The notes under the pieces are model-generated. The model was not told the DNA's origin and did no database searches. It saw nothing but the letters and a program-made list of their open reading frames with translations. Shown one piece after another: positions 53,308 to 61,191 of a stretch of 64,000 nucleotides of DNA. Location of the stretch: assembly GCA_934636245.1 (NCBI GenBank), contig CAKUAI010000002.1:186001-250000 (forward strand). The letters run 5' to 3'. The stretch's first letter is position 1. Every line of letters begins with the position of its first letter. The position numbers and the translations under genes were made by a program. This DNA comes from an uncultured Coriobacteriales bacterium. GTDB lineage: Bacteria > Actinomycetota > Coriobacteriia > Coriobacteriales > UMGS124.

Positions 53308-54729
53308 CTATGAGACAGCCACTTCTGCCTGCTTCCCTTGTGCCGCGCGCTCTTCGACCCTGGTCAGCCTGCGGCGCCAGCCGCCGCGCAGGTAGTAGAT
53401 CAGGCTCACAAGGCCTGTTGTGGTCCAAGACACCGGGTAGGCCATGGCCACGCCGAGGGCGCCGGGCATGAAGGTGCTGGCCCCGAAGATCCATGCCACG
53501 CGCAGCAGGCACACGCCTACGACAATGATGAGCATGGGTTTGAGCGTCTCGCCCGTGCCGCGCACCGCGCTTGTAAGCACCTGGGCAAAGATGAAGGGGA
53601 AGTATCCCGGCACAAGCATGTACAGGAACGTGAGCGTGTCGGGCAGAAGGCTCGTGTCCGAGGTGAAGATGCCCGAAATCTGGGGCGCAAACATGAGAAT
53701 GAGTGCGGCAAGCGGCAGGGTGAAGGCGAAGCACATTCCCAGCGTTACCCATACGCTGCGCTTGGCGCGCGCTATGTCGCCGACGCCATAGCACTGCCCC
53801 ATGAAGGTCGTGGCCCCCAGGGAGAAGGCGTCCAGGACGAGCCACAGCGCCATGTTGCACTTGCCGCACACGGCAAACGCCGACACGATATGGGTTCCGC
53901 ACGCGTTCACGCCTGTCTGGATGACCATGTTGCTGATTGAGAACATGCTCATCTGGATGCCGGTGGGCAGGCCGATGCCCACGACCTTGCCGAGCATCCT
54001 GCGCGAGAAGCCGATGCGGCGCAGCTCGACGCGGTAGGCTTCTTGCGAGCGCACAAGCGTCACCATGACGAGTATGCCGCTGACGGCGATGGCAATCACC
54101 GTTGCGCTTGCAGAGCCTGCCACACCCCATCCGAGCACGACGACAAAGAGCACCTCAAGGACGATGTTGACGAGCGAGCAGGCGATGAGGAAGTAGAAGG
54201 GCCGCTTCGAGTCGCCCACAGAGCGCAAGATGGACGCGCCCATGTTGTACATCATCATGAACGTCATGCCGATGAGCTGGATGCGGACAAAGGTGAGCGC
54301 GTACTCCATGTTTTCCGGCGGCGTTTGCATGAGGCGCAAGAGCGGCTCGGCCAGAGGCAGGCCCACGACTGTGATGAGCAAGCCCACTGCCAGGGCGAAC
54401 GCGAGGGCGGTGTGCACGGCCTCGCTCACGCGCTTCTTGTCGCCCGCGCCCCAGTACTGGCTGATGATGATGGTCGCGCCTGTTGACAGGCCCACAAAGA
54501 AGTCGATGAACAGGCTGAGCAGGGGCTGGGTCGAGTCGACCGCGCCCAGGGCGGCCGAGCCCACGGCGTGTCCCACCACGGCGGCGTCCACGTAGTAATA
54601 GAGCTGCTGGAACAGGTTTCCGCCCATGATGGGCAGAACGAAGAGCAGGACTTTCTTCCATACCGGACCGTGCAGGATGTCGAGAGCTTCCTTCTCGCCG
54701 CCCTTCTTGGGCCACATCTTCTTTGCCAT
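53308..54729 (-). CDS. MATE-family multidrug or metabolite efflux protein
   Basis: 473 residues with twelve predicted helices and the MATE/NorM-type repeats. The N-terminal half starts LFVLPIMGGNLFQQLYYYVDAAVVG (quoted in part: LPIMGGNLFQQLYY) with STGATIIISQYWGAGD near 85; the C-terminal half has IGLPTGIQMSMFSISN and GATTFMGQCYGVGD. It should export cationic compounds using Na+ or H+. Start ATG 54729, 3 nt after the stop of a 42-codon relict frame that may act as a translated leader. Downstream is the shared terminator at 53257. Confidence 0.9.
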   Translation of the reverse strand: MAKKMWPKKGGEKEALDILHGPVWKKVLLFVLPIMGGNLFQQLYYYVDAAVVGHAVGSAALGAVDSTQPLLSLFIDFFVGLSTGATIIISQYWGAGDKKRVSEAVHTALAFALAVGLLITVVGLPLAEPLLRLMQTPPENMEYALTFVRIQLIGMTFMMMYNMGASILRSVGDSKRPFYFLIACSLVNIVLEVLFVVVLGWGVAGSASATVIAIAVSGILVMVTLVRSQEAYRVELRRIGFSRRMLGKVVGIGLPTGIQMSMFSISNMVIQTGVNACGTHIVSAFAVCGKCNMALWLVLDAFSLGATTFMGQCYGVGDIARAKRSVWVTLGMCFAFTLPLAALILMFAPQISGIFTSDTSLLPDTLTFLYMLVPGYFPFIFAQVLTSAVRGTGETLKPMLIIVVGVCLLRVAWIFGASTFMPGALGVAMAYPVSWTTTGLVSLIYYLRGGWRRRLTRVEERAAQGKQAEVAVS

Positions 54730-54732
54730 GAC

Positions 54733-54861
54733 TTATCCCACGCTTACCTCTCCGGCCAGGACGCGCACGTCGCTATCGGCTGAGACATATTGAACGGGGA
54801 GGAAGTCGAACGCGTTCGGCGACGGCATGATGCAGGTTAAATCAAGCATGGCGAGCTTCAT
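54733..54861 (-). pseudogene. Internally deleted relict of the iron-sulfur aldo/keto reductase gene
   Basis: A 42-codon frame joins a decayed N-terminus (IMPSPNAFDFLPVQYVSA, compare ITTPQNAFGALPIQRIST of the intact gene at 59267-60298) directly to the intact C-terminus RVLAGEVSVG-stop. The final 36 bp (54732-54767) are identical to 59266-59301. More than 300 codons are missing. The frame remains open and ends 3 nt before the MATE start, so it might survive as an upstream leader ORF. Confidence 0.8.
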
Positions 54862-54970
54862 GGCGGTTCCTCTCCCCAAGTCCGACGTGCATTTCTGCAA
54901 GGTTACCATCTGCCACCTGAAAAGCCATACATGTAAACGGGAGGTGAACGGTTAGCAAGGGGAACGGCAT
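54856..54970. repeat. Decayed copy of the divergent AKR/Gx-transporter promoter region
   Basis: The segment matches 60293-60408: GGTTCCTCTCCCCA, TACCATCTG, AAACGGGAGGTG and GCAAGGGGAACGGC occur in the same order and similar spacing. With the relict gene it shows that the AKR locus was once duplicated here. Confidence 0.75.
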
Positions 54971-55124
54971 GGTGTGCGAGTGCCCACGGTTACGTCTGGC
55001 TTGGTTCAAGTCAGTCCGAATGAAGTGGGGCTTTTTGGATGACATTTGACGTTGCGCTTCTGAAATGCCTTGAAGTAGGTAAGGGGTGGAGGATGTGGGA
55101 AGCCTGTCTTTTGTCGGTAACCTC
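54971..55124. other. Unassigned intergenic sequence
   Basis: About 150 bp between the duplicated promoter relict and the terminator of the next leftward gene. No coding frame with an SD, promoter pair or repeat could be supported. Confidence 0.4.
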
Positions 55125-55171
55125 AAAAAGCGGGTTCCCAGCAGCAAAAGAAAACTGCCTCGGGAACCCGC
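55125..55171 (-). terminator. Terminator of the Tat-exported protein gene
   Basis: Read on the minus strand, GCGGGTTCCC and GGGAACCCGC form a perfect 10 bp stem around a 22 nt loop, followed by TTTTT, about 40 nt beyond the stop. Confidence 0.85.
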
Positions 55172-55212
55172 CGTATGAAGATTGGAAATTGGCTTCTCGT
55201 TGTCTCGGGCCC

Positions 55213-55788
55213 CTATTTCACGCCGCTATACAGCGTGGTGCCACTGATGCTACCCCAAAGAACTCGCGTGTCGGAGGTTAGGCCCCAAGCATCGGAGTAG
55301 TAGATACGCTGTTCGCAGTATTTGGACGAGAATGAAAGCTCGCAGTTGTTGACTTGCATCGCCACAGTGCTATACCAGTTGCTGTGTTGACGAATGATAT
55401 TGTAGTTACTGACGTCAATCGTAAAGCCAGAGTTGACGGTGAGGTTATACCAGTAGATATCCCAGCTTCCGTATCCGCTGCCGAGGCTTGTGGAGCGGCT
55501 TTTGTCCTGAACGGGTTCTGCAACAATTGTGGCTTCGGTTCCGTCCGGCAAAAGCACTGTCGCCTCTTGTTTTTCCGCGAGAGTCAGGTCAAACTGGCAG
55601 ACGCTCCCTTCATCTGCCAAAGCCAAAGAGGGAACGACAGTTTCGGATGCTGCTGCAATGATACCCATTGCAGCTACGGAAAGGAACGTCCTTCGTGTGC
55701 AGCGCGTTGACAGGTTTATGAATTGTCCTTTCTGTCTGTTGTTTGCCTGAGGCGTTCGCCCCATTGCCAAGGTACGAAAGGAAATCAA
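55213..55788 (-). CDS. Tat-exported small cysteine-containing protein
   Basis: 191 residues. The N-terminal part contains the twin-arginine motif TRRTFLSVAAMG near residue 32, a hydrophobic stretch and a likely cleavage after ALA near 58. The mature domain (about 130 residues) is beta-like and aromatic-rich with three cysteines (VCQF, NCEL, YCEQ). TTG 55788 is chosen on AGGAG 6 nt upstream; ATG 55764 is an alternative. Divergent from the ABC genes and monocistronic, it is analogous to the secreted protein at 30653. No family is recognised. Confidence 0.75.
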   Translation of the reverse strand: MISFRTLAMGRTPQANNRQKGQFINLSTRCTRRTFLSVAAMGIIAAASETVVPSLALADEGSVCQFDLTLAEKQEATVLLPDGTEATIVAEPVQDKSRSTSLGSGYGSWDIYWYNLTVNSGFTIDVSNYNIIRQHSNWYSTVAMQVNNCELSFSSKYCEQRIYYSDAWGLTSDTRVLWGSISGTTLYSGVK

Positions 55789-55831
55789 AGGAATCTCCTA
55801 CTTCCATCAAAGTTTGATTGAGGAAAGTCCC

Positions 55832-55874
55832 AAGAACCTGCCTAGGAATGCAATGCGTTTCTAGGCAGGTTCTT
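55832..55874. promoter_or_regulatory. Perfect 14 bp inverted repeat in the divergent control region
   Basis: AAGAACCTGCCTAG (55832-55845) and CTAGGCAGGTTCTT (55861-55874), loop 15 nt, lie between the divergent Tat-protein and ABC operons. This could be an operator for the cluster's response regulator or a transcription insulator. Confidence 0.6.
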
Positions 55875-55931
55875 TACTGTCGGCGGCTATCTTGTAGACA
55901 TGAAGAGAGTCGAGGCGACAAGGAGGTGGCC

Positions 55932-56843
55932 ATGAATACCGGTTCAATGAAATCCGAGTCTTCCATCGCCCTAGAAGCTCGTGAGCTGCAGGTCATCGGC
56001 GGAAAGAAGGTGTTGCTCGATGGATTTGACCTGGTTTTGCGTCGGGGCGAGGTGCATGCTCTGATCGGCAAGAACGGGACGGGCAAGAGCACACTGCTCA
56101 AAGTGCTTGCTGGTATGAGGGTGCCTGGTTCGGGGATTGTTGAGGCGCATGGCAGCCGCATCGGCGCCCTGATTGAGGAGCCATCCTTTTTCCCGGAGCT
56201 GACGGGATTGGCCAATGCTGAATACTTGGCGTGCGTGTTGGGCGTGGCCGACCCGAAAAAGGAGGCTCGACGCGTCCTTGAACTTGTGGGGTTGAAGGGT
56301 GAGATTTGCGAAGAAATAGTCGGGGATTATTCCAAGGGTCAAAGGCAGAGGCTGGGGATTGGGCTCGCCCTCATCGGCGACCCCGCTGTGCTGTTGCTCG
56401 ATGAACCGTTCAATTTCATTGACGTGTCGGGAGTCTGTTCTATGAAGGCGGCCTTTCGGCAGATTGCCCTAAGACGAGGGACGGCGATTCTCATCGCCTC
56501 GCACGTTTGCGACCACGTTGTTGGGCTTGCAGATCAGTTTTCCTTTATCGCCGACGGCGGATCTGTGTTCCATGAGAGTGCGCAGGAAATAGAAAGGCTC
56601 TGTGAGAGGTATGTCTTGCTGGAAACGGCAGACCCTGAGCGCGCCCTCGCGGTAATGGAACGCAGTGACGAAAAGTACGATGCCGTTTTAGACAATTCAG
56701 GTGGCATACGAATCCGAGCAAAGACTGTGCCAGCGAAATTGCTTCAAGAACTCGATGCGGCAGGAGTCGTGGTGGGCGAGGTACGTTCGTACGGGGAGTC
56801 CTATGAAGAGCTGTTTTGTAGGCTTTCGGATTCGGGGAGGTGA
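55932..56843 (+). CDS. ABC transporter ATPase (bacteriocin export or immunity type)
   Basis: 303 residues. Walker A GKNGTGKST near residue 45, GALIEEPSFFPELTGLANAEYL near 85 (typical of BcrA/LanF ATPases; quoted in part: IEEPSFFPELTG), signature DYSKGQRQRLGIG, Walker B VLLLDEPFNFIDVSG and H-loop ASHVCDH. The C-terminal 90 residues form an accessory domain. AGGAGG precedes ATG 55932. Followed 6 nt later by the permease gene. Confidence 0.9.
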   Translation: MNTGSMKSESSIALEARELQVIGGKKVLLDGFDLVLRRGEVHALIGKNGTGKSTLLKVLAGMRVPGSGIVEAHGSRIGALIEEPSFFPELTGLANAEYLACVLGVADPKKEARRVLELVGLKGEICEEIVGDYSKGQRQRLGIGLALIGDPAVLLLDEPFNFIDVSGVCSMKAAFRQIALRRGTAILIASHVCDHVVGLADQFSFIADGGSVFHESAQEIERLCERYVLLETADPERALAVMERSDEKYDAVLDNSGGIRIRAKTVPAKLLQELDAAGVVVGEVRSYGESYEELFCRLSDSGR

Positions 56844-56849
56844 TTCGCG

Positions 56850-57599
56850 ATGCTCTCTGTTTTCAACGTTGCAGCGGCGGAGGGACGTCGACTGAAGGCC
56901 GGCTTCTGGCCCCTATTCTTTGGTATCGAGACGGTCGTATTCGCTGTTGTGGGGACATGGATGCAGGCGGCCTCGTGGCAACTGGGTGATGGGTCGAACG
57001 AAAACGTGGGTGCTTTGCTCCCGTGGGTGGGAACATCCAGCTTGTTTGTGGGCGTGACGGTCTGCAATGCGCTCCTGCGTGGCGCGGTGACTCGCGCAGA
57101 CTCTAATTACCTCAGATCAACAAGAGATCGGCTTGTCTCTGCTGCCGTGCACGTGCTGTTGTCTCTGGTGATTTCGGCTGCTGTCGTTTGCCTTGGTGTT
57201 GCTACCGGGCTGATAGTCCGTGCGCTATTTGGATTGCCTTTTGTTGAAAGGGATCCGGTTGCCATGCTTGCTTGGATATGCCAGGCGGCTATGGTTGCAT
57301 GGCTCGAGTGTCTCGTTGGGCTTTGCATTGGATATGCGAGTAGGAGTTTTGGGGCTGCGGCAGTAACCATGGCATTGGTGTCGCTCGGCGTTCCCGGAGG
57401 CATTCTGGCTCTTCCCGTGACGGCATGCGGTTTTAAAGCGGCCGGAACTTGGCTCGTGGAAAACCAGCCGAACACATGGTTTGCCGTGCTTGCGCGAGAC
57501 GGGGTGTTGAATGGTCCCACCCTGGCTGTGGTAACGGTGTTCTGTGCCGTGCTGGTCTTCGCTCTTTTGGTTATCGCCGCGCGTCGCAAGCTTAAGTAG
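56850..57599 (+). CDS. ABC-2 type permease
   Basis: 249 residues with about six transmembrane helices and short loops, opening with SVFNVAAAEGRRLKAGFWPLFFG (quoted in part: EGRRLKAGFWPLFF), the amphipathic entry of LanE/LanG-like permeases. Only one permease gene is present, so it presumably homodimerises. GGGGAGG lies 5 to 7 nt before ATG 56850. Co-transcribed with the ATPase and kinase. Confidence 0.82.
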   Translation: MLSVFNVAAAEGRRLKAGFWPLFFGIETVVFAVVGTWMQAASWQLGDGSNENVGALLPWVGTSSLFVGVTVCNALLRGAVTRADSNYLRSTRDRLVSAAVHVLLSLVISAAVVCLGVATGLIVRALFGLPFVERDPVAMLAWICQAAMVAWLECLVGLCIGYASRSFGAAAVTMALVSLGVPGGILALPVTACGFKAAGTWLVENQPNTWFAVLARDGVLNGPTLAVVTVFCAVLVFALLVIAARRKLK

Positions 57600-57609
57600 G
57601 TGAAACGCT

Positions 57610-58539
57610 GTGGAAAGTTCTTCCTGGTGCATTGCGTGCATCGCGCTGGCAATAGCATTGGCCGTCTTTGCGTGTGCAATCTGCCTTCTCGCAAGGTCGC
57701 TTGATGATTTGATTAAGCAATTGGACCAGGTAAACAAAGGGGAACGTCAAAGCATCGAGGTGTATTCTCGGAACCGTCGGGTCGTGGCAGCCGCTCAGCT
57801 GATAAACAGCGGGTATGAGCGCTTCCAAGAGAAACTCGACGCAAAAGACGACGACTTGAATAAGCTCAATGAGGAGCTTGCCTTTTTCTCGCATGACATT
57901 AGGACCCCGACGGCTGTGATACAGGGATATATGGAACTGCTTGAAATCGATGAGGACGAGGACAATCGCCGTGGGTATCGCAACAGGATTCGAGAGAAGC
58001 TGGCTTCGATGCGTGCAATGATTGACGAGCTGTGCGATTACTCGATCATCGCTGCGAACAACGAAACGTCCTCTTGTAAGAGCGTTGCGGTGTACGAGCT
58101 GCTTTGCTCTGTGTTAGCCGACCACTATGAGGCGTTTTCAGCAAGGGGATGGGAGCCTCGGATTGCGTTTGACGACGAGGGCTATTGTGTGATGTGCCCC
58201 GAAGGAGATTTGAGACGCGTGTTTTCAAATCTGGTGGGAAATATCTTGAAGTACAGTGCAGCGGAACCCCACATTGTCCTGCATGACAATGTCCTGCGCA
58301 TCTCGAATGAAGTGACGGATCCCGATGGGATTGATACGACAAGGATGTTTGATCGTTTTTGGCGCGGGGATTCGGCGAGGTCGGGAAATGGCAACGGCCT
58401 GGGCTTGGCCGTTGCACGGGCATTGTGCGAACGGATGGGCGTGGGAATCGAAGCCTTCCTGCATGGTGGCGTTCTGAATGTGGAGCTGACTTTTCCCAAG
58501 GAGGAAAGGGTCACTGACCTTGTGGGAAGGCAAGTCTAA
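57610..58539 (+). CDS. Sensor histidine kinase without extracytoplasmic sensor domain
   Basis: 309 residues. A single N-terminal helix (about 5-27) is followed by a coiled linker, then the DHp domain with phospho-acceptor H95 in FFSHDIRTP and an ATPase domain with N-box NLVGNILKYS and G-box GNGNGLGLAVARAL. Lacking an external domain, it probably senses through the membrane or the adjacent ABC transporter. GTG 57610 has AGGTG upstream. Its last 29 nt overlap, antisense, the end of the response regulator gene. Confidence 0.9.
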   Translation: MESSSWCIACIALAIALAVFACAICLLARSLDDLIKQLDQVNKGERQSIEVYSRNRRVVAAAQLINSGYERFQEKLDAKDDDLNKLNEELAFFSHDIRTPTAVIQGYMELLEIDEDEDNRRGYRNRIREKLASMRAMIDELCDYSIIAANNETSSCKSVAVYELLCSVLADHYEAFSARGWEPRIAFDDEGYCVMCPEGDLRRVFSNLVGNILKYSAAEPHIVLHDNVLRISNEVTDPDGIDTTRMFDRFWRGDSARSGNGNGLGLAVARALCERMGVGIEAFLHGGVLNVELTFPKEERVTDLVGRQV

Positions 58540-59230
58540 AGCCTATGCCCCAAACGGTGTTGATATACGCGTCGGTGCCAGTCGGCCGCAGCTTTGCCCG
58601 AATGTTCGCGATGTGAGCATCGGCGGTCTTGTCGCCGCGATCGACCCCATCGTTGCGGGCGGTATTGGCGATTTCGCCACGGGTGAACACGCGCCCAGGA
58701 TGTCGAACGAGCAGCTCTAAGATTTCGAACTCTGTTCGGGTTAGCTTCACGGGGGTGCCATCGACGAGGAACTCCCGTGAAGCAGGGATAAGGGTCCATT
58801 GTCCAAACGAAAGCCCATTGTCGGCGCCGCAAGAAGTGCCGCTCGGTGCGGCTCGACGCAGACATGCCTCAATTCGAGCCAGGAGTTCTTCGAGCTCAAA
58901 GGGTTTGACCAGGTAGTCGTCGGCGCCCATTCTGAGCAGGCCAACTTTGTCGACAAGTGCACCCTTCGCCGACGTTACGACAATCGGGGCATTGGATTTG
59001 CTGCGAAACAGCGTGATGAACTCTTCTCCCGACAGGCCAGGAAGCATGAGATCGCTCACGACAATGTCGAAGGGCGGGTGGCCTCCGGTCAATTCAAAAC
59101 AACGCAGGGAGGCTTCGGTCCCCGAATACGCCTGCGTGCATGCGTAGCCGTGAAGTCGAAGGAACGAGGCGATGACGCCGGACAGGTCGACGTCATCTTC
59201 CACAATCAGCACAGAAGTGTTTTCAGCCAT
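58511..59230 (-). CDS. OmpR/PhoB-family response regulator
   Basis: 239 residues. Receiver domain with acidic pocket EDD at 11-13, phospho-acceptor D60 in VVSDLMLPG and K109 in LVKPF; the C-terminal winged helix contains LTRTEFEILELLVRHPGRVFTR (quoted in part: EFEILELLVRHPGRV) and GIGFRL. It should pair with the convergent kinase at 57610. Start ATG 59230 with AGG 9 nt upstream. The target could be the palindrome at 55832. Confidence 0.92.
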   Translation of the reverse strand: MAENTSVLIVEDDVDLSGVIASFLRLHGYACTQAYSGTEASLRCFELTGGHPPFDIVVSDLMLPGLSGEEFITLFRSKSNAPIVVTSAKGALVDKVGLLRMGADDYLVKPFELEELLARIEACLRRAAPSGTSCGADNGLSFGQWTLIPASREFLVDGTPVKLTRTEFEILELLVRHPGRVFTRGEIANTARNDGVDRGDKTADAHIANIRAKLRPTGTDAYINTVWGIGFRLAFPQGQ

Positions 59231-59266
59231 ACGTCATTGCCTCGTTCCTGTTTACATCCGTGGGGC

Positions 59267-60298
59267 TTATCCCACGCTTACCTCTCCGGCCAGGACGCGC
59301 AGGTAGTCGGCGCGGTTTGCCTTGAGGAGCTGGGGGATGGGGAGCTCGTAGGGGCAGCGCGTCATGCACAGGCCGCATTCCACGCAGGAGTCGACCTTGG
59401 CCATCTCGGCCTGCCAGTGCTCGGAGAGCCATGCTTGGGAGGGCGCCCGGCGCAGCATCAGGCTCATGCGGGCGCACTGGTTGATGGTGATGTGCATGGG
59501 GCACGGCATGCAGTAGCCGCAGCCGCGGCAGAAGTTGCCTGTGAGCTCGCCGCGCTCCGAGGCGATGAAGGCGAGCGTCTCCTCGTCGAGGGCGGGCGTG
59601 TCCTGCCCCATGTAGGAGAGCCACTCGTCGAGTTCGGACTCCTTTTGTACACCCCAGATGGGCACGACGTTGTCGAACTTGGTCATGTAGGCCATGCAGG
59701 CGCGGGAGTTGTGCAGCAGGCCTCCTGCCAGGCCCTTCATGGCGATGAAGCCCATGTTCGCCTTGGCGCAGGCCTCTACGAGCGCCTCTTCGCGCGGGGT
59801 TGCCAGGTAGGAGAGGGGGAACTGCAGCGTCTCGTACAGGCCGCTTGCCACGGCGTCTTCAGCCACGCCGATCTTGTGTGCGGTGATGGCGATGTGGCCG
59901 ATCTTGCCCTGGCGCTTGAACTCCTGCATCGCCTCGTACATGCCCGTGCCGTCGCCGGGGCGGTATGCCTGGTCGGCGCAATGGAACTGGTAGATGTCCA
60001 CGTGGTCGGTCTTGAGCAGGCGCAGCGAGGTCTCCAGGTCCGCCGCGAGGCCCGCGGGGTCCTTTGCGCCCGACTTGGTGGCGATGGTCACGCGGTCGCG
60101 CATGCCCTCGAAGGCGATGCCCACCTTCTCCTCGGAGTCGGAATAGGCGCGCGCGGTGTCGAAGAAGGTCATGCCGCCCTCGTAGGCGCGGCGCAGCAGC
60201 CCGACGGCCTCGCCGGTCGAGATACGCTGGATGGGAAGGGCGCCGAAGGCGTTCTGTGGCGTCGTGATGCCGGTTGAGCCAAGCGTGATGGTCTTCAT
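59267..60298 (-). CDS. Aldo/keto reductase with C-terminal 4Fe-4S dicluster domain
   Basis: 343 residues. The AKR barrel carries FFDTARAYSD near residue 50 (Asp and Tyr), the Lys in IATKSGAKD and the His in IYQFHCADQ. The C-terminal domain has two ferredoxin-like clusters, CRGCGYCMPCPMH near 265 and CVECGLCMTRCPYE near 310. Such fusions are common in anaerobes, where electrons probably come from ferredoxin-like carriers; the substrate is unknown. GAGAGGAACC precedes ATG 60298. It is divergent from the Gx-transporter operon, and a decayed copy lies at 54733. Confidence 0.92.
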   Translation of the reverse strand: MKTITLGSTGITTPQNAFGALPIQRISTGEAVGLLRRAYEGGMTFFDTARAYSDSEEKVGIAFEGMRDRVTIATKSGAKDPAGLAADLETSLRLLKTDHVDIYQFHCADQAYRPGDGTGMYEAMQEFKRQGKIGHIAITAHKIGVAEDAVASGLYETLQFPLSYLATPREEALVEACAKANMGFIAMKGLAGGLLHNSRACMAYMTKFDNVVPIWGVQKESELDEWLSYMGQDTPALDEETLAFIASERGELTGNFCRGCGYCMPCPMHITINQCARMSLMLRRAPSQAWLSEHWQAEMAKVDSCVECGLCMTRCPYELPIPQLLKANRADYLRVLAGEVSVG

Positions 60299-60390
60299 GG
60301 TGGGTTCCTCTCCCCAGGCCCAATACATATACATAAAAGGGTACCATCTGTGGCCTTGAGATGTATGGAAGCAAACGGGAGGTGTGGCGC

Positions 60391-61191
60391 TTGGCAAGGG
60401 GAACGGCGCGGCGCATGTCGGCGCTCGAGGTCGCAACATATGGCTTGCTTGCCGCCGTGGCGCTCATCTTCGGCTACGTCGAGGCACTCTTCCCGCTGCC
60501 GTTGCCTGTGCCGGGCATCAAGCTCGGCCTGGGCAACATCGTGGTGCTCTTCACGCTGGCAGGTTTTGGCTGGCGGGCGGGTCTTGCCATCGCCGTGGTG
60601 AAGGTCGTGGTGTCGGCGCTGCTCTTTGGTAACCCGATGGTTCTCATGTACAGTGCGGGCGGCGCGGCGCTGAGCTTCGCGGCCATGTGGGTGGCGCTGC
60701 ATTGGAGCCGCCTGAGCATCGTGGGCGTGTCCATGGTGGGCGGCGTCTTTCACATGGTGGGCCAGCTTGCGGTGGTCGCCTTCACGTTCTCGCCCTATGT
60801 CGCCCTTGTTTACCTGCCTGTTTTGATGATTTCCGGCCTTGTGACGGGTCTGCTCACGGGCTATGTGTGCCGCCTGGTGATACGCACCACGGCCAAGTCG
60901 AACCTCTTTAAGAGCCGTGCGCGCGAGCTTGCGCGGCGGGAGGGCGCCGCGAAGGCGCCTTCGGCTCACGGGGCAACGCCTGCCATGGAGAGCGCCGCCA
61001 AGCCGGCCCCTGCCTGCGGGGCGGCGCTTGCCACAAAGAGCACCGCCAAGCCGGACTCTCTCCGCGAGGCGGCCCCTGATACGTGCGAGGTGGAGTCTGT
61101 CGCGAAGAGTGCTGCTGCCCCCGTGTCGTGCGCCGCGCCTGAAACCGATGAGTCGAACGACCAGTCTGAAACGAGTGAATCCCATGTTTAA
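60391..61191 (+). CDS. Gx transporter family / heptaprenyl diphosphate synthase component I-like membrane protein
   Basis: About 266 residues. Five to six helices span about residues 10-165, with the typical segment FPLPLPVPGIKLGLGNIVVLF near 40 (quoted in part: PVPGIKLGLGNIV) of the Pfam Hpre_diP_synt_I family. The C-terminal 90 residues are a cytoplasmic Ala/Lys/Ser/Pro-rich tail. TTG 60391 is favoured by GGGAGGTG 6 to 8 nt upstream; ATG 60415 and ATG 60361 are alternatives. Its stop overlaps the apbE start by 8 nt. Family members accompany ApbE and NusG_II proteins in flavin-based electron-transfer loci. Confidence 0.82.
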   Translation: MARGTARRMSALEVATYGLLAAVALIFGYVEALFPLPLPVPGIKLGLGNIVVLFTLAGFGWRAGLAIAVVKVVVSALLFGNPMVLMYSAGGAALSFAAMWVALHWSRLSIVGVSMVGGVFHMVGQLAVVAFTFSPYVALVYLPVLMISGLVTGLLTGYVCRLVIRTTAKSNLFKSRARELARREGAAKAPSAHGATPAMESAAKPAPACGAALATKSTAKPDSLREAAPDTCEVESVAKSAAAPVSCAAPETDESNDQSETSESHV

